IMG/VR virus record: IMGVR_UViG_3300005664_000140
Coordinates: 1-20,163 of that record
Length of the DNA: 20,163 nt
Reading direction: 5' to 3' (one strand)
Origin: a virus
Part shown: positions 10,877-19,546 of the stretch, one piece after another
Layout of the letters: each line of letters opens with the position of its first letter
Numbering within the stretch: the first letter of the stretch is position 1
Position numbers and translations under genes: made by a program
Notes under the pieces: model-generated
What the model was told of the DNA's origin: nothing
Seen by the model: only the letters and a program-made list of their open reading frames with translations
Databases searched by the model: none

Positions 10877-12163
10877 ATGGCTGTTCAAATTGTTCTCGAT
10901 ACCGTAGACGCTCAAGCGTTCGCGGGGCTGGATCGTCTTGCCAAAAAGCTCGACGACCTGGACGCCAAGGTAAAGAATCTCGGACAGTCGTTTGCGGCTC
11001 CAAAGCTGACGGCGGTCACGGGAGGCCAAGGGTATTCGAGCAGGGGGCGGGCGGCTGACGGCATGGTCGGCCCGTTTCGAAGAGCTGCGCGGGCACAAGA
11101 GGAACTCAACAAGGCGATTGCATCGGGAGACGCGCTTCGCTTAGGTGATGCGCTATTCAACGCCGACAAAGCCGAGGCCGCACTCGCAAGAGCCACGAAG
11201 CCGAAGTCCAGCGCGTTCATGAATGCAGTGGCGAGCACTCGGTTTGGGCAGGGTGCAGACGGCAAAATCGGGATGTTCCCACTTATTGGGCGAACTGCGG
11301 CCGCGCTTGGTTCAGCGGGCACAATCGCGGCGGCAGGAATCGGCGCGGCTTACTCATCCATGAATTCATCGGGCGAAAGCGTCCGCAACTTCACCAACTC
11401 GTACTACCGAGGCGGCGGCGGTCCCAACACTGGCAAGGGGCTTGCGATAGGGGGATTCGCGGGGACCGACGCGGCAAGTGATGCCGTCTCGCTTGGCGAC
11501 AAATTGCGCTCGGGCGGGATCGGCGCGTCATACCTTCGCGGTAAAGGCGTGATTGACCTCGGCTTCAAGACGGTCGACAAGATGTCCAACCTTACCAAGG
11601 CCATTGAGGAACTCGCGAAGATTCAGGACGAAAACACCCGAATCATGGTGGCCCGTGACGTTGGGCTGGAAGGGTATTTGCGCTTCACTGACGCAAGCCC
11701 CAACGCGCAAGAGAGGCTCAAGAATTCATTCGGTCAACGAAGCAAAGCCGATATGAAGATTAACGCCGAATTTGACACCTTTTGGGAGACCGCTAAAAAC
11801 CGATTCGGCAACGCCCAAGACGCCATGTGGACGGGGATCAAGAAGCCGTTCGCGGACATGAGCGCGGGCAATTTTGGCACCGCGATACTCGGCACGATGA
11901 TTAACGGCATTGTCGGCCCCGTGATTGGCGGGTTCATCAATCGCGCACTCCCGTTCTCAAACGATGATGGCTCAGGCGGCAAGAAATCGGGCACGAAGGA
12001 AGTCGTTGACGCAGTGAAGGATATGCACCGCACGATGAAGGAAGGACGCGACGGCGTTGGTTCGATGTCGGGGAGGGCACTTGGCGCGATTCCTGCAGCT
12101 TGGCGAATGCAAATGGCCGATGAAGCGATTCGGCTCCAATCGATGCACTTAGGCTCCTACTGA
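10877..12163 (+). CDS. Tape measure protein (short)
   Basis: The 428-residue product has the marks of a tape measure: an N-terminal helical part with regular charge (LDRLAKKLDDLDAKVKNLG), Ala-rich helices (DALFNADKAEAALARA) and two hydrophobic Gly/Ala segments able to cross a membrane. These are about residues 135-160 (LIGRTAAALGSAGTIAAAGIG) and about 335-360 (ILGTMINGIVGPVIGGF). The protein sets tail length and helps DNA entry. By the usual relation of about 1.5 angstrom per residue it would give a tail near 60-65 nm, which is short. Position after the chaperones, although parted from them by a lipoprotein gene, supports the call. The start ATG 10877 has no ribosome site. The stop overlaps the next gene as TGATG. 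Confidence 0.7.
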   Translation: MAVQIVLDTVDAQAFAGLDRLAKKLDDLDAKVKNLGQSFAAPKLTAVTGGQGYSSRGRAADGMVGPFRRAARAQEELNKAIASGDALRLGDALFNADKAEAALARATKPKSSAFMNAVASTRFGQGADGKIGMFPLIGRTAAALGSAGTIAAAGIGAAYSSMNSSGESVRNFTNSYYRGGGGPNTGKGLAIGGFAGTDAASDAVSLGDKLRSGGIGASYLRGKGVIDLGFKTVDKMSNLTKAIEELAKIQDENTRIMVARDVGLEGYLRFTDASPNAQERLKNSFGQRSKADMKINAEFDTFWETAKNRFGNAQDAMWTGIKKPFADMSAGNFGTAILGTMINGIVGPVIGGFINRALPFSNDDGSGGKKSGTKEVVDAVKDMHRTMKEGRDGVGSMSGRALGAIPAAWRMQMADEAIRLQSMHLGSY

Positions 12164-14877
12164 TGGCAAATGCAAACGTAACCCGTGGGCGGTCTACTCG
12201 GCTCAGGATCGACGCCGAGACGTGGGGCATCGGGACGATTGGCTACGCGTTTGAGCGCAAGGGTTCCGAGATCGGGATTGGGGATAACGTCCAGGCGGTC
12301 AGCACCCATTACGTGAACAATGTTGGCTGGCAGTTGTTGACCTATCAGGAATCGGCGACGCTCAATTACGAGTCCACTTTGACCGACTCGGCATTCCATA
12401 AACCGGGCGTCAACTCGGCGGGATCTTCGAAGCTAACGGCATTCAAGACCTCAAGGCAATTCACCGATTACCCGCCCGCAAGCGGCGCGTATGGCGGCTC
12501 GTACCCGGCAACGGCCGGCGAAATGCTCCAACTTCGATACACGTCGTCCGACACGACGCCCGACAGCCTTTCAGCAGACCAAACGGCGTGGCCGTCGCCC
12601 GATACAGCGAGCGACAGAGTTCCGATGGATCGGCTTTTGGTGACCAATGGGCCACATGAGCCAGACGAAGGCATTTGGCTTGTATTCCAATGCCCGTATG
12701 CGGCGGCTTCTTCGACCGCGCTGACAATCCATTTCAGTGGCCCGGCTGGTGAGTACAAAGATGGCAAAATCGGGCGCGGACAATACGCGCTCAAGGTTGA
12801 CATTTTTGACCAATGCAAACTCTTCGAGTTGGTGTACGACGATGATGACGACACAACGGGCACTTGGCGCAAAGTGTTTCAGTACGCATCGCCTAACGTG
12901 GCTACGGCCGTCATGCTTGGCGGGATACAAATCGTGTCCGACTGCAAGCTCACGGAAGGCGGTTTCCGTGGAAGCTCAATATCGTTCTATCACGCAAACG
13001 CCACATACGACGGCAATGAACTCATTGAGAAGCTTAGGGCCAACGTTGTTGCTGCGGTTCAGATTGAATCAAGGACGCCTACCGCAACGTACCGAGTCCC
13101 CGGAACAGCAGACCAAAAACCCACGACTCTATCACATATCCGCATCGATGCCCGTCGCGACATTCGGCTACGGTTCGGAAGCTCGGTGGCCGTCTATCCT
13201 TCAACGGGATCGCTCACGGACGAAATCATTAACTTGTCGTTCATCCCGTCCAGTACGACCACGGTTCAGGTCGAGTGGTTTGGCTCCTACCCCGTAGGCA
13301 CCGACATTGTAGCCAAGCTCTTCGACGCCGATACCGGGCTGGAGATCACGGGCGGCTCAACCACAGTGATTCCGTACTTGATGAAGATCAAGACATTTCC
13401 ACTTACACCAACCGTGCGGAATGTTTATGTCAAGTACGAGTTTTCAACAACTAGCCCGATAAAAACTCCAACGCTCTCTATGGGGCGGCTCATCGTTGAC
13501 CCCGTAGCGACCAAAGTAGCCAGAACGCCGGTCACAACGACCAAGATTCAGCGGGTAAGCCTCAACGGGGCGACGGACTCCCCGCAAGTCGAGAACGGCT
13601 CCATCGTGGTCAATGACCCGCTCGGCGGCATCGCTGACCCGGTAGACATCAGAAGCGGGATGCCGGTCATTCTGGACACATCGTACGACCCTGCTGATGC
13701 GAGCAAGAAAAGCATCTTGTTTCGGGGCTACATCAAAGGCTCACCGGCGCGGCAAATTGGGGCAAAGCGCACACGTACGGGAAGCACGTCGACGCGCTAC
13801 GCAGACGACCGCTGGAAGGCATGGACGCTGGTATTAGCAAGCGAAGCCCACCGATTAGACCGGTATTTCACGTCCCAGGCGTACAACTACGCAATTGACC
13901 CAAACGCGCTCGACGCGAACGGCGCGCCTCAACCGTGGAAAGTCACGGACGCGATTATCTCGCTACTCAAAGATGCGGGCTACCCAGAGGAAATGCTCGA
14001 CATTCCCGATAGCGCACTCCGATTCTTTGCGGTTCCTGGGCAGGATTTGTACATCGAGTACAGAAGCCCGATTCTCGCGATTTGTGAGCGTTGGGCGCGG
14101 GATTACCTCGGCGGCTACTTGGTGTTTGACGCCAACGCTTGCGCGGACCCGGTAGGCGATCCCACGAACGAAGACGGAATGTGGCGACTGGTGTACTACC
14201 CACGCCCGAAAGCTGACGGTTTTTACTACCATCTCGCGCACTTCCTGCTAGACCTTCCAAGCGGGGCAACGACGCCCGTTGTAGTGAGCGACGAACGCGC
14301 ATATCCGGCGACGACCGGCGATTCAGGCCAAACGCTTAAGCGGACATTCGTGCAACACGGGACGCTTTTGGAAGACCGAGTAGAACCCGAAGCAAATCAT
14401 ATCGAGGTTTTCGGCGTCGATCCTGCGAGTACGAACCTTGCCAACTTCAAGGCCGCTGCGGGGCTGGTGCAATCGGCGTACAACTTCGAATCGGCGCTCT
14501 TCTTTGACACTCAGCCAATCACGCCCGATACCGCGAGTGTCGATTACCTCGGATACGAGCGAACGTACTCGCTTTTTGATGTGGGGCTGACTACTCAATC
14601 GGCGGTTGACTTCGCGTGTCGGCGGCTCTACGACGTGCTTTGTCACGGACGTTACACGAAGAAATTCAAGGCCCCGCTGATCCTGGTCACGGACGCGACC
14701 GACGTTTACCAACTCAGACCAAGGCCACTCCGATTTGGTGACCCGGTGAAGTTCGGCAGCGACGGATTGACCTACATCATTCGAAGCGTGAACATCGATT
14801 ACACGCACGATCAAATTCAGTGGGCTTGGTACGAACTCGAAACACCGATCCCGCTCATTTCGGAGTACGCATCGTGA
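12163..14877 (+). CDS. Large tail protein, probable distal tail/hub (baseplate) fusion
   Basis: The 904-residue product starts on the tape measure stop (TGATG). Residues 1-about 300 are beta-rich (RLRIDAETWGIGTIGYAFER, ATLNYESTLTDSAFHKPG, GSSISFYHANATYDG), suggestive of an attachment or distal-tail part. From about 450 on the pattern is hub-like: VSLNGATDSPQVENGSIVV, PVDIRSGMPVILD, LFRGYIKG, KAWTLVLASEAHRLDRYF. A C-terminal barrel (RPLRFGDPVKFGSDGLTYII, then SVNIDYTHDQIQWAWYEL) resembles the last domain of phage tail hub proteins. Such proteins close the tail tip and anchor the fibres. As no separate distal tail gene is present, one protein may do both jobs. No lysozyme or peptidase motif was recognised. 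Family assignment is inferred. Confidence 0.6.
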   Translation: MANANVTRGRSTRLRIDAETWGIGTIGYAFERKGSEIGIGDNVQAVSTHYVNNVGWQLLTYQESATLNYESTLTDSAFHKPGVNSAGSSKLTAFKTSRQFTDYPPASGAYGGSYPATAGEMLQLRYTSSDTTPDSLSADQTAWPSPDTASDRVPMDRLLVTNGPHEPDEGIWLVFQCPYAAASSTALTIHFSGPAGEYKDGKIGRGQYALKVDIFDQCKLFELVYDDDDDTTGTWRKVFQYASPNVATAVMLGGIQIVSDCKLTEGGFRGSSISFYHANATYDGNELIEKLRANVVAAVQIESRTPTATYRVPGTADQKPTTLSHIRIDARRDIRLRFGSSVAVYPSTGSLTDEIINLSFIPSSTTTVQVEWFGSYPVGTDIVAKLFDADTGLEITGGSTTVIPYLMKIKTFPLTPTVRNVYVKYEFSTTSPIKTPTLSMGRLIVDPVATKVARTPVTTTKIQRVSLNGATDSPQVENGSIVVNDPLGGIADPVDIRSGMPVILDTSYDPADASKKSILFRGYIKGSPARQIGAKRTRTGSTSTRYADDRWKAWTLVLASEAHRLDRYFTSQAYNYAIDPNALDANGAPQPWKVTDAIISLLKDAGYPEEMLDIPDSALRFFAVPGQDLYIEYRSPILAICERWARDYLGGYLVFDANACADPVGDPTNEDGMWRLVYYPRPKADGFYYHLAHFLLDLPSGATTPVVVSDERAYPATTGDSGQTLKRTFVQHGTLLEDRVEPEANHIEVFGVDPASTNLANFKAAAGLVQSAYNFESALFFDTQPITPDTASVDYLGYERTYSLFDVGLTTQSAVDFACRRLYDVLCHGRYTKKFKAPLILVTDATDVYQLRPRPLRFGDPVKFGSDGLTYIIRSVNIDYTHDQIQWAWYELETPIPLISEYAS

Positions 14878-15104
14878 GGGAGCAAGACAACCACCGTCAG
14901 GCACTTCGAAAGATCGCCTCCGACTCGGTAGGGGAGCGCGTTTCGCTTACGAATTGCTGGTCATTCGCCAAAGTGAACTCACTCACCGAGGAGCAAATTC
15001 GCAGACTCCCGATAAAGCAAAACACTCCCGTGCAAGTGCTTGACCCGGCTGACCCTGACTTTGGGAAGTTCTACTTCCTCACAGATTACGACCCGATCGG
15101 ATAA
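14874..15104 (+). CDS. Small tail-region protein, 76 aa, unknown
   Basis: GTG 14874 lies on the stop of the previous gene (GTGA) and has GGAG at 14862-14865 with an 8-base spacer, so this start is preferred to one 54 bases upstream inside the larger gene. The product of 76 residues has a basic N-terminal helix (REQDNHRQALRKIASDSVGERV). The rest, SLTEEQIRRLPIKQNTPVQVLDPADPDFGKFYFLTDY, resembles a small beta unit. I do not recognise it. Placement between hub-like and fibre-like proteins suggests a tail tip part. Confidence 0.7.
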   Translation: MREQDNHRQALRKIASDSVGERVSLTNCWSFAKVNSLTEEQIRRLPIKQNTPVQVLDPADPDFGKFYFLTDYDPIG

Positions 15105-15110
15105 CCCATT

Positions 15111-15992
15111 ATGGCAATTGCACTTACCGCCGCAAACGTTCCGCTCCCGATGTCTCCCGGCTCGGCTCTTAGTCTCAGCGGAACCCCGCCCGTCATCAGC
15201 TACCCCGTCACCGGCGACTTTGCAAGCGGGGCAGCGGCGAAGATCCAAAAGGCCGCGGTTCATTCGACGCTCATCGCCCGGTACGGGAGCGGTTGTTACG
15301 GCGTTTGCTATGGGCTGGTCATTAGTATCAGTTCGGGGCTGACTCTCGCGTACACCGCTGGAGAAGCCCTAATTGACGGCATTGTCGAGAAGGCCGCTGG
15401 CACGATGGCGATTTCGCCAAGCATCACGGGGCGAGTTTGGCTCAACCGGGACGGAACATTCACAGTGCGAACCGACACCGCGCAACCCGCCAACCCTGCG
15501 GTATTCCTTGGCACTGTCACGACGAGCGGCGTTGCGATCACGAACGTCGATACAAGCGGAGTTCTCAACCTCATTGGCGGGGTTGGAGTTCGGCAAACGG
15601 CTGACACGGGCAAGCCTGGTGATACGCCGGGATCTACGCAAGGGTTCTACACGCAGACCACGGGCGAGCTTTGGTACTGGAACGGATTTCAATACCTCAA
15701 GGTGCCATACGGCGGACGCAAGTCAACCGCGATGACGGACGCGAACAAGACTCTCGCGGCGAGCGAGTACAAGGCATCAATCTTGGAGCTTACGGGCGCG
15801 CTGACGGCGGGCAGGAACATCGTCCTACCGATTTATGACGGATTGGAGTACACGGTCTACAACGGCACAACAGGCGGCTTTGCGCTGACGTTCATTGGCG
15901 CGACAGGAACCGGGATTGCAGTCGCGGCCACGAAACGCGCGCGGATTTATTGCGACGGCACCAACTGGGTTCGCGCATCGGCTGATGTGTAA
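15111..15992 (+). CDS. Tail fibre / tail tip protein
   Basis: The 293-residue product is Gly/Thr/Ala-rich with short repeated strands (VISISSGLTLAYTAGEALIDG, GRVWLNRDGTFTVRTDTA). Its C-terminal part has the signature common to many phage fibre and tip proteins: ILELTGALTAGRNIVLPIYDG, then YTVYNGTTGGFALTFIG and ending RIYCDGTNWVRA. This LTGxLTAxRxIxLP / YTVxNxTTGxFxLTF / xYCDGTNW pattern marks a C-terminal domain used in fibre trimers. A role in host recognition or at the tip is likely. It starts 6 bases after the preceding stop, with no ribosome site, and its stop overlaps the next gene (TAATG). Confidence 0.7.
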   Translation: MAIALTAANVPLPMSPGSALSLSGTPPVISYPVTGDFASGAAAKIQKAAVHSTLIARYGSGCYGVCYGLVISISSGLTLAYTAGEALIDGIVEKAAGTMAISPSITGRVWLNRDGTFTVRTDTAQPANPAVFLGTVTTSGVAITNVDTSGVLNLIGGVGVRQTADTGKPGDTPGSTQGFYTQTTGELWYWNGFQYLKVPYGGRKSTAMTDANKTLAASEYKASILELTGALTAGRNIVLPIYDGLEYTVYNGTTGGFALTFIGATGTGIAVAATKRARIYCDGTNWVRASADV

Positions 15993-18900
15993 TGCTAGCC
16001 GGTCTCGTATTCTCTGGCAAGATTCGATACCACGTATCGATTGATGTCACGACCGTTAGTGCGGCGGGCACTGGAAGCACGGCGGGGGCGACGTACAACG
16101 TCTACGGCCGGACTTGGAATATCGGCGTTTTTGGTGCACTCACAGACGGACTCAGTATTGGGCTAGAGGGCGCGAAGAACTCACCAGCGGGCACGGACAG
16201 CTACAATTTCACGCTCGACATTCCTTTGCTTGGCGTATCGGATTCGGCAAGTGGCGCGAGTTGGAAGCCAACCGTTGACAGTGTTGTCACGATTCGCCTC
16301 GATGTTTATGAGACCGATTCCGGGCGTTGGTATGTGGACTTTGGCGAAGTCGTTTGGGATTGCGACGGATCATCAACAACCTACGGGGCGGCGGGTGGGA
16401 TACTCGGCTACGGGATCACTCCGGCGTTCCTCCCGGTCATCGGCACACCGCTTGCGGTTTACACCGACTTAGGAGCTGCCCCAAGCACGACGCAGACAGA
16501 ATGCGACTCGTACACGCTCACGGGAACCGCTGAAGGGGTTGTGACAGGCGGGTACGAGATTTGGGACAACTCTGACGCGGTTCCGGCGTGGGAGAGTTTG
16601 CCGATCGATTGGGGAACGCCCGATTACCCAACCGCTCCCGATTCGCCGCCATTCTCGCTCAACCTCGCGGGAATCACGCGGGGAACGACGACGTGGGACG
16701 CAGGGTTAAACCTGTACACGTTCAGCTACTTTGTCAATTCGCGCTACCGGGCAACGAATTACATCAACTCGGAAGGCAAGCAAAAGACGGGCTGGTTCTG
16801 GGTCATCCCCAATATCGAGAGATCGGTAAAACGCGGAACCCTCACGAACTATGTCGCGATGATCCAGAGGGGCGGGCTGCCTCAAGTCACGTACTTAGGT
16901 GAAGCAGGTTGGGGCGAATCCAGCACCATAAACGCGCGTCCTGATTCGTTCAGCCATTACGACAGTCACACGGGAAGCCTTTACCCAACTGAGACGGCAT
17001 TCCTTGGGACGGTCATCGACACCCATCACGTCATCGAAGACCCGATGGACACCGACGCGCCCACGCTCCAAATGGTGTACGCCATTTCGCACTGGGAAAG
17101 CGAGCTCCACGGGCCAGGGATTGCAGGGACGGGTACTTGTTCCGATAACGGGATCGACCCGCCCGCGTACGAGCCGAACATCGGGGAATCGGTAGCTTAC
17201 CAAAGCCTGACGACGGTCGACGAATACGTCTCAGGGGTTCTCAACTATCTTGATTACGACGAAGGCGCGCTCGTTACGCTCACACCGACAGGCGGGGCTG
17301 GCGACTTTCAGGGCAAGGATAGCGTTGTTCGGTACTGGCACTACTGGTGTCACCCTCACTGGTCGTATTGGTTCCGCGCAGAGAATTGGAGCGTCGATGG
17401 CTCCACGACGGACCGGTGGAAAGACTACTGGGTTAAGATTGGTTCCCAGTGGCTTTACAATGCCGCTCTCCCTACCGCTGACAATCGGCTCACACGTTGC
17501 GACCAAGCGAGCGCGACCGGAATCGAGGGCGGCAACTCTGGAACGGGCGGGCTGATTGAAACCTTCATCAGCGGGACCGATTACCCGTCCAGTTGGTGGG
17601 GCAATTGGAAGTACGTAACCGAAACCCTTGAACTGCCGGCGTCCATGCAGATGGATGATGATTCCTCGCCTCGGTGGGAAATCAAAGACGGCGGCGGCTC
17701 AACCTTAAGTGCAACCTTTGGAGGCTCCGACGTTTCGGTCACAATCGGAACCGGCGACGTAATTGCCCGCATTGAGCTTGCGAGCTTCGTTGACCCGCCG
17801 TTCATGTATCCATCGATCGCGCAGCGGTTCGAAGTACTTCGCGACTCGGCAACAGTCGACCGGATACGGGTCTACCTCGAAGGCGCGGACGGTAGCCTGG
17901 TCGAGCTGGACGAAACCGACGTCCAAACAGCGGGCGGGGCGAACTGGCCAAGCTCCGGACTAACGAGCACAAAGTTCGCGGGAACGTGGGCGCACGATTA
18001 CGGCGTAGCGGCGATCACCGACCAGGGTGCGGACATTGGCGGCGCCGGTGAGTCGAGCACGGTCGATACGGACGATGTTCGCTCTTGCGTGTTTCAATTG
18101 CTACCGGGCAGGACCGCGAAATACCTCAAGGTGGTTGCCACTCCAAAAGCGGCAACTGATCCGATCAAGCTGAAGTATCCGAAGTTCTACGCGCCAACCG
18201 TAGCCCCGGAGGTTCTTTATCTTGGTCGGCAGTACGCGGCTCTTGTTTGGGAGAATGGGCCGGGCATCGTGCTTGGCACCTGGAGCTTTTGGGATTACCT
18301 TTTCGACGTATTCACGGCAACGCCGCTTGTGCTAGATCCGGGCAGCAAGCAAAGCGTCCTCGATGCCCTGTGCACAAAGCGCGTTCTTGAAGGCGTAGCC
18401 GCTGACGACGGGCTAGACACTCGAATCGGGCAGCTCTACGTGGTCAACATCGAGTACACGATTCGCAAGCACGTCGCCTACCAAACGGTTTCGTGGCCGG
18501 TCATATCGGACGACAAATGCGCTTGGTGTTTGCAGAACACGTACACCCCGCCTCCGCTGGCATGGTTCCCTCCAAGGGAGCGCGATACCGATTACCAGCC
18601 GCTAGGAGATCGGTCGCTTGAGTGCTACGACTGGTCATTCGAGCATCGGCACATCGTAAGTCCGTACACCGATCAGCTGGGCGTTTATGATGGCGGCACG
18701 GAATGGACGGACACCAACGAAACGGTCCCCGTTGGCTGGCGATGCCGCTCACACACTCACACGGTCGACAACACCGAAACGGGGCTAAATGTTCGCGGCC
18801 GGATCAACGCCACAGACTACGCGACCGTCAGACCGTGGCACGGTGAATTTGCAGTCATCGGCATCGAGGTTCCGGCAGTCACGGGCGGCGTTGACAATCA

Positions 18901-19462
18901 CGTCGGCATATTCGGACAAGCCCACAAGGTTTACGAAGACGCGGACGGGAACATCCAGTACGAAGGGTGGCAAGGGCTGCCGAGTGGAGCTGCAGACATT
19001 ACGAGCACGGTTGTTGCGGGGAGTTCGCCGCACGTCTTTCAGGACTCCCAACTGCGCACGTTTGTCATGTACACCCGAGCCGCTAATGGCTACTACAAAG
19101 TGTCCGACGATGACGGGGCGACGTGGCGCGCAGAAACTTCGATGATAACCAACGTAATCAACATTCGCCGAACCGAGAAGCGGGGCGACAGCTTAGTCGT
19201 GGGATTCCGCTACGACTCGGGAACTTCGGGGCCGGGCACTCTGATTGGCGTTTACCGCGGCGGCGGTGATGCCGCTTACAGCGCGGAATTCACGCTTCAG
19301 GATGACACTGTGACCGACATTGCAGTCACAGACTCACCGTTTGGGCTATCAAGCGGACAAGAGGGGCCAGACCGGTGGTGGCTCTCGATTGTCGTCGATG
19401 GCGAGACCGATTCCTCAGATTGGTTCAGCTCCGACACCGGCGAGACGTGGAAGCGCGTGTAA
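15992..19462 (+). CDS. Large tail/receptor-binding protein with C-terminal Asp-box repeats
   Basis: At 1156 residues this is the largest product here. It begins on the previous stop (TAATG). Most of it is Trp/Tyr/Asp/Gly-rich and beta-like (GVFGALTDGLSIGLEGAKN, RWYVDFGEVVWDCDG, YWHYWCHPHWSYWF). Near the C-terminus there are two Asp-box (BNR) motifs of form SxDxGxxW: SDDDGATW at about 1038-1045 and SSDTGETW at about 1146-1153. These are typical of sialidase-like beta propellers that bind or cut glycans. It probably forms a side or tip fibre that touches the host surface. No catalytic Arg triad could be established, so binding rather than cleavage is the cautious reading. A terminator follows 31 bases later. 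Confidence 0.65.
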   Translation: MLAGLVFSGKIRYHVSIDVTTVSAAGTGSTAGATYNVYGRTWNIGVFGALTDGLSIGLEGAKNSPAGTDSYNFTLDIPLLGVSDSASGASWKPTVDSVVTIRLDVYETDSGRWYVDFGEVVWDCDGSSTTYGAAGGILGYGITPAFLPVIGTPLAVYTDLGAAPSTTQTECDSYTLTGTAEGVVTGGYEIWDNSDAVPAWESLPIDWGTPDYPTAPDSPPFSLNLAGITRGTTTWDAGLNLYTFSYFVNSRYRATNYINSEGKQKTGWFWVIPNIERSVKRGTLTNYVAMIQRGGLPQVTYLGEAGWGESSTINARPDSFSHYDSHTGSLYPTETAFLGTVIDTHHVIEDPMDTDAPTLQMVYAISHWESELHGPGIAGTGTCSDNGIDPPAYEPNIGESVAYQSLTTVDEYVSGVLNYLDYDEGALVTLTPTGGAGDFQGKDSVVRYWHYWCHPHWSYWFRAENWSVDGSTTDRWKDYWVKIGSQWLYNAALPTADNRLTRCDQASATGIEGGNSGTGGLIETFISGTDYPSSWWGNWKYVTETLELPASMQMDDDSSPRWEIKDGGGSTLSATFGGSDVSVTIGTGDVIARIELASFVDPPFMYPSIAQRFEVLRDSATVDRIRVYLEGADGSLVELDETDVQTAGGANWPSSGLTSTKFAGTWAHDYGVAAITDQGADIGGAGESSTVDTDDVRSCVFQLLPGRTAKYLKVVATPKAATDPIKLKYPKFYAPTVAPEVLYLGRQYAALVWENGPGIVLGTWSFWDYLFDVFTATPLVLDPGSKQSVLDALCTKRVLEGVAADDGLDTRIGQLYVVNIEYTIRKHVAYQTVSWPVISDDKCAWCLQNTYTPPPLAWFPPRERDTDYQPLGDRSLECYDWSFEHRHIVSPYTDQLGVYDGGTEWTDTNETVPVGWRCRSHTHTVDNTETGLNVRGRINATDYATVRPWHGEFAVIGIEVPAVTGGVDNHVGIFGQAHKVYEDADGNIQYEGWQGLPSGAADITSTVVAGSSPHVFQDSQLRTFVMYTRAANGYYKVSDDDGATWRAETSMITNVINIRRTEKRGDSLVVGFRYDSGTSGPGTLIGVYRGGGDAAYSAEFTLQDDTVTDIAVTDSPFGLSSGQEGPDRWWLSIVVDGETDSSDWFSSDTGETWKRV

Positions 19463-19493
19463 TTCAATTTTGGAAAATCATCCCAAGTAAATC

Positions 19494-19518
19494 GCCTCGG
19501 CTTTGTCCGGGGCTTTTT
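19494..19518 (+). terminator. Intrinsic terminator after the large tail gene
   Basis: GCCTCGG (19494-19500) pairs with CCGGGGC (19507-19513), with one G-U pair, around CTTTGT, and five T follow (19514-19518). It ends the tail transcription unit before the last, partial gene. Confidence 0.75.
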
Positions 19519-19546
19519 ACTTCCTGACCCTCACCTACGAACGAAA

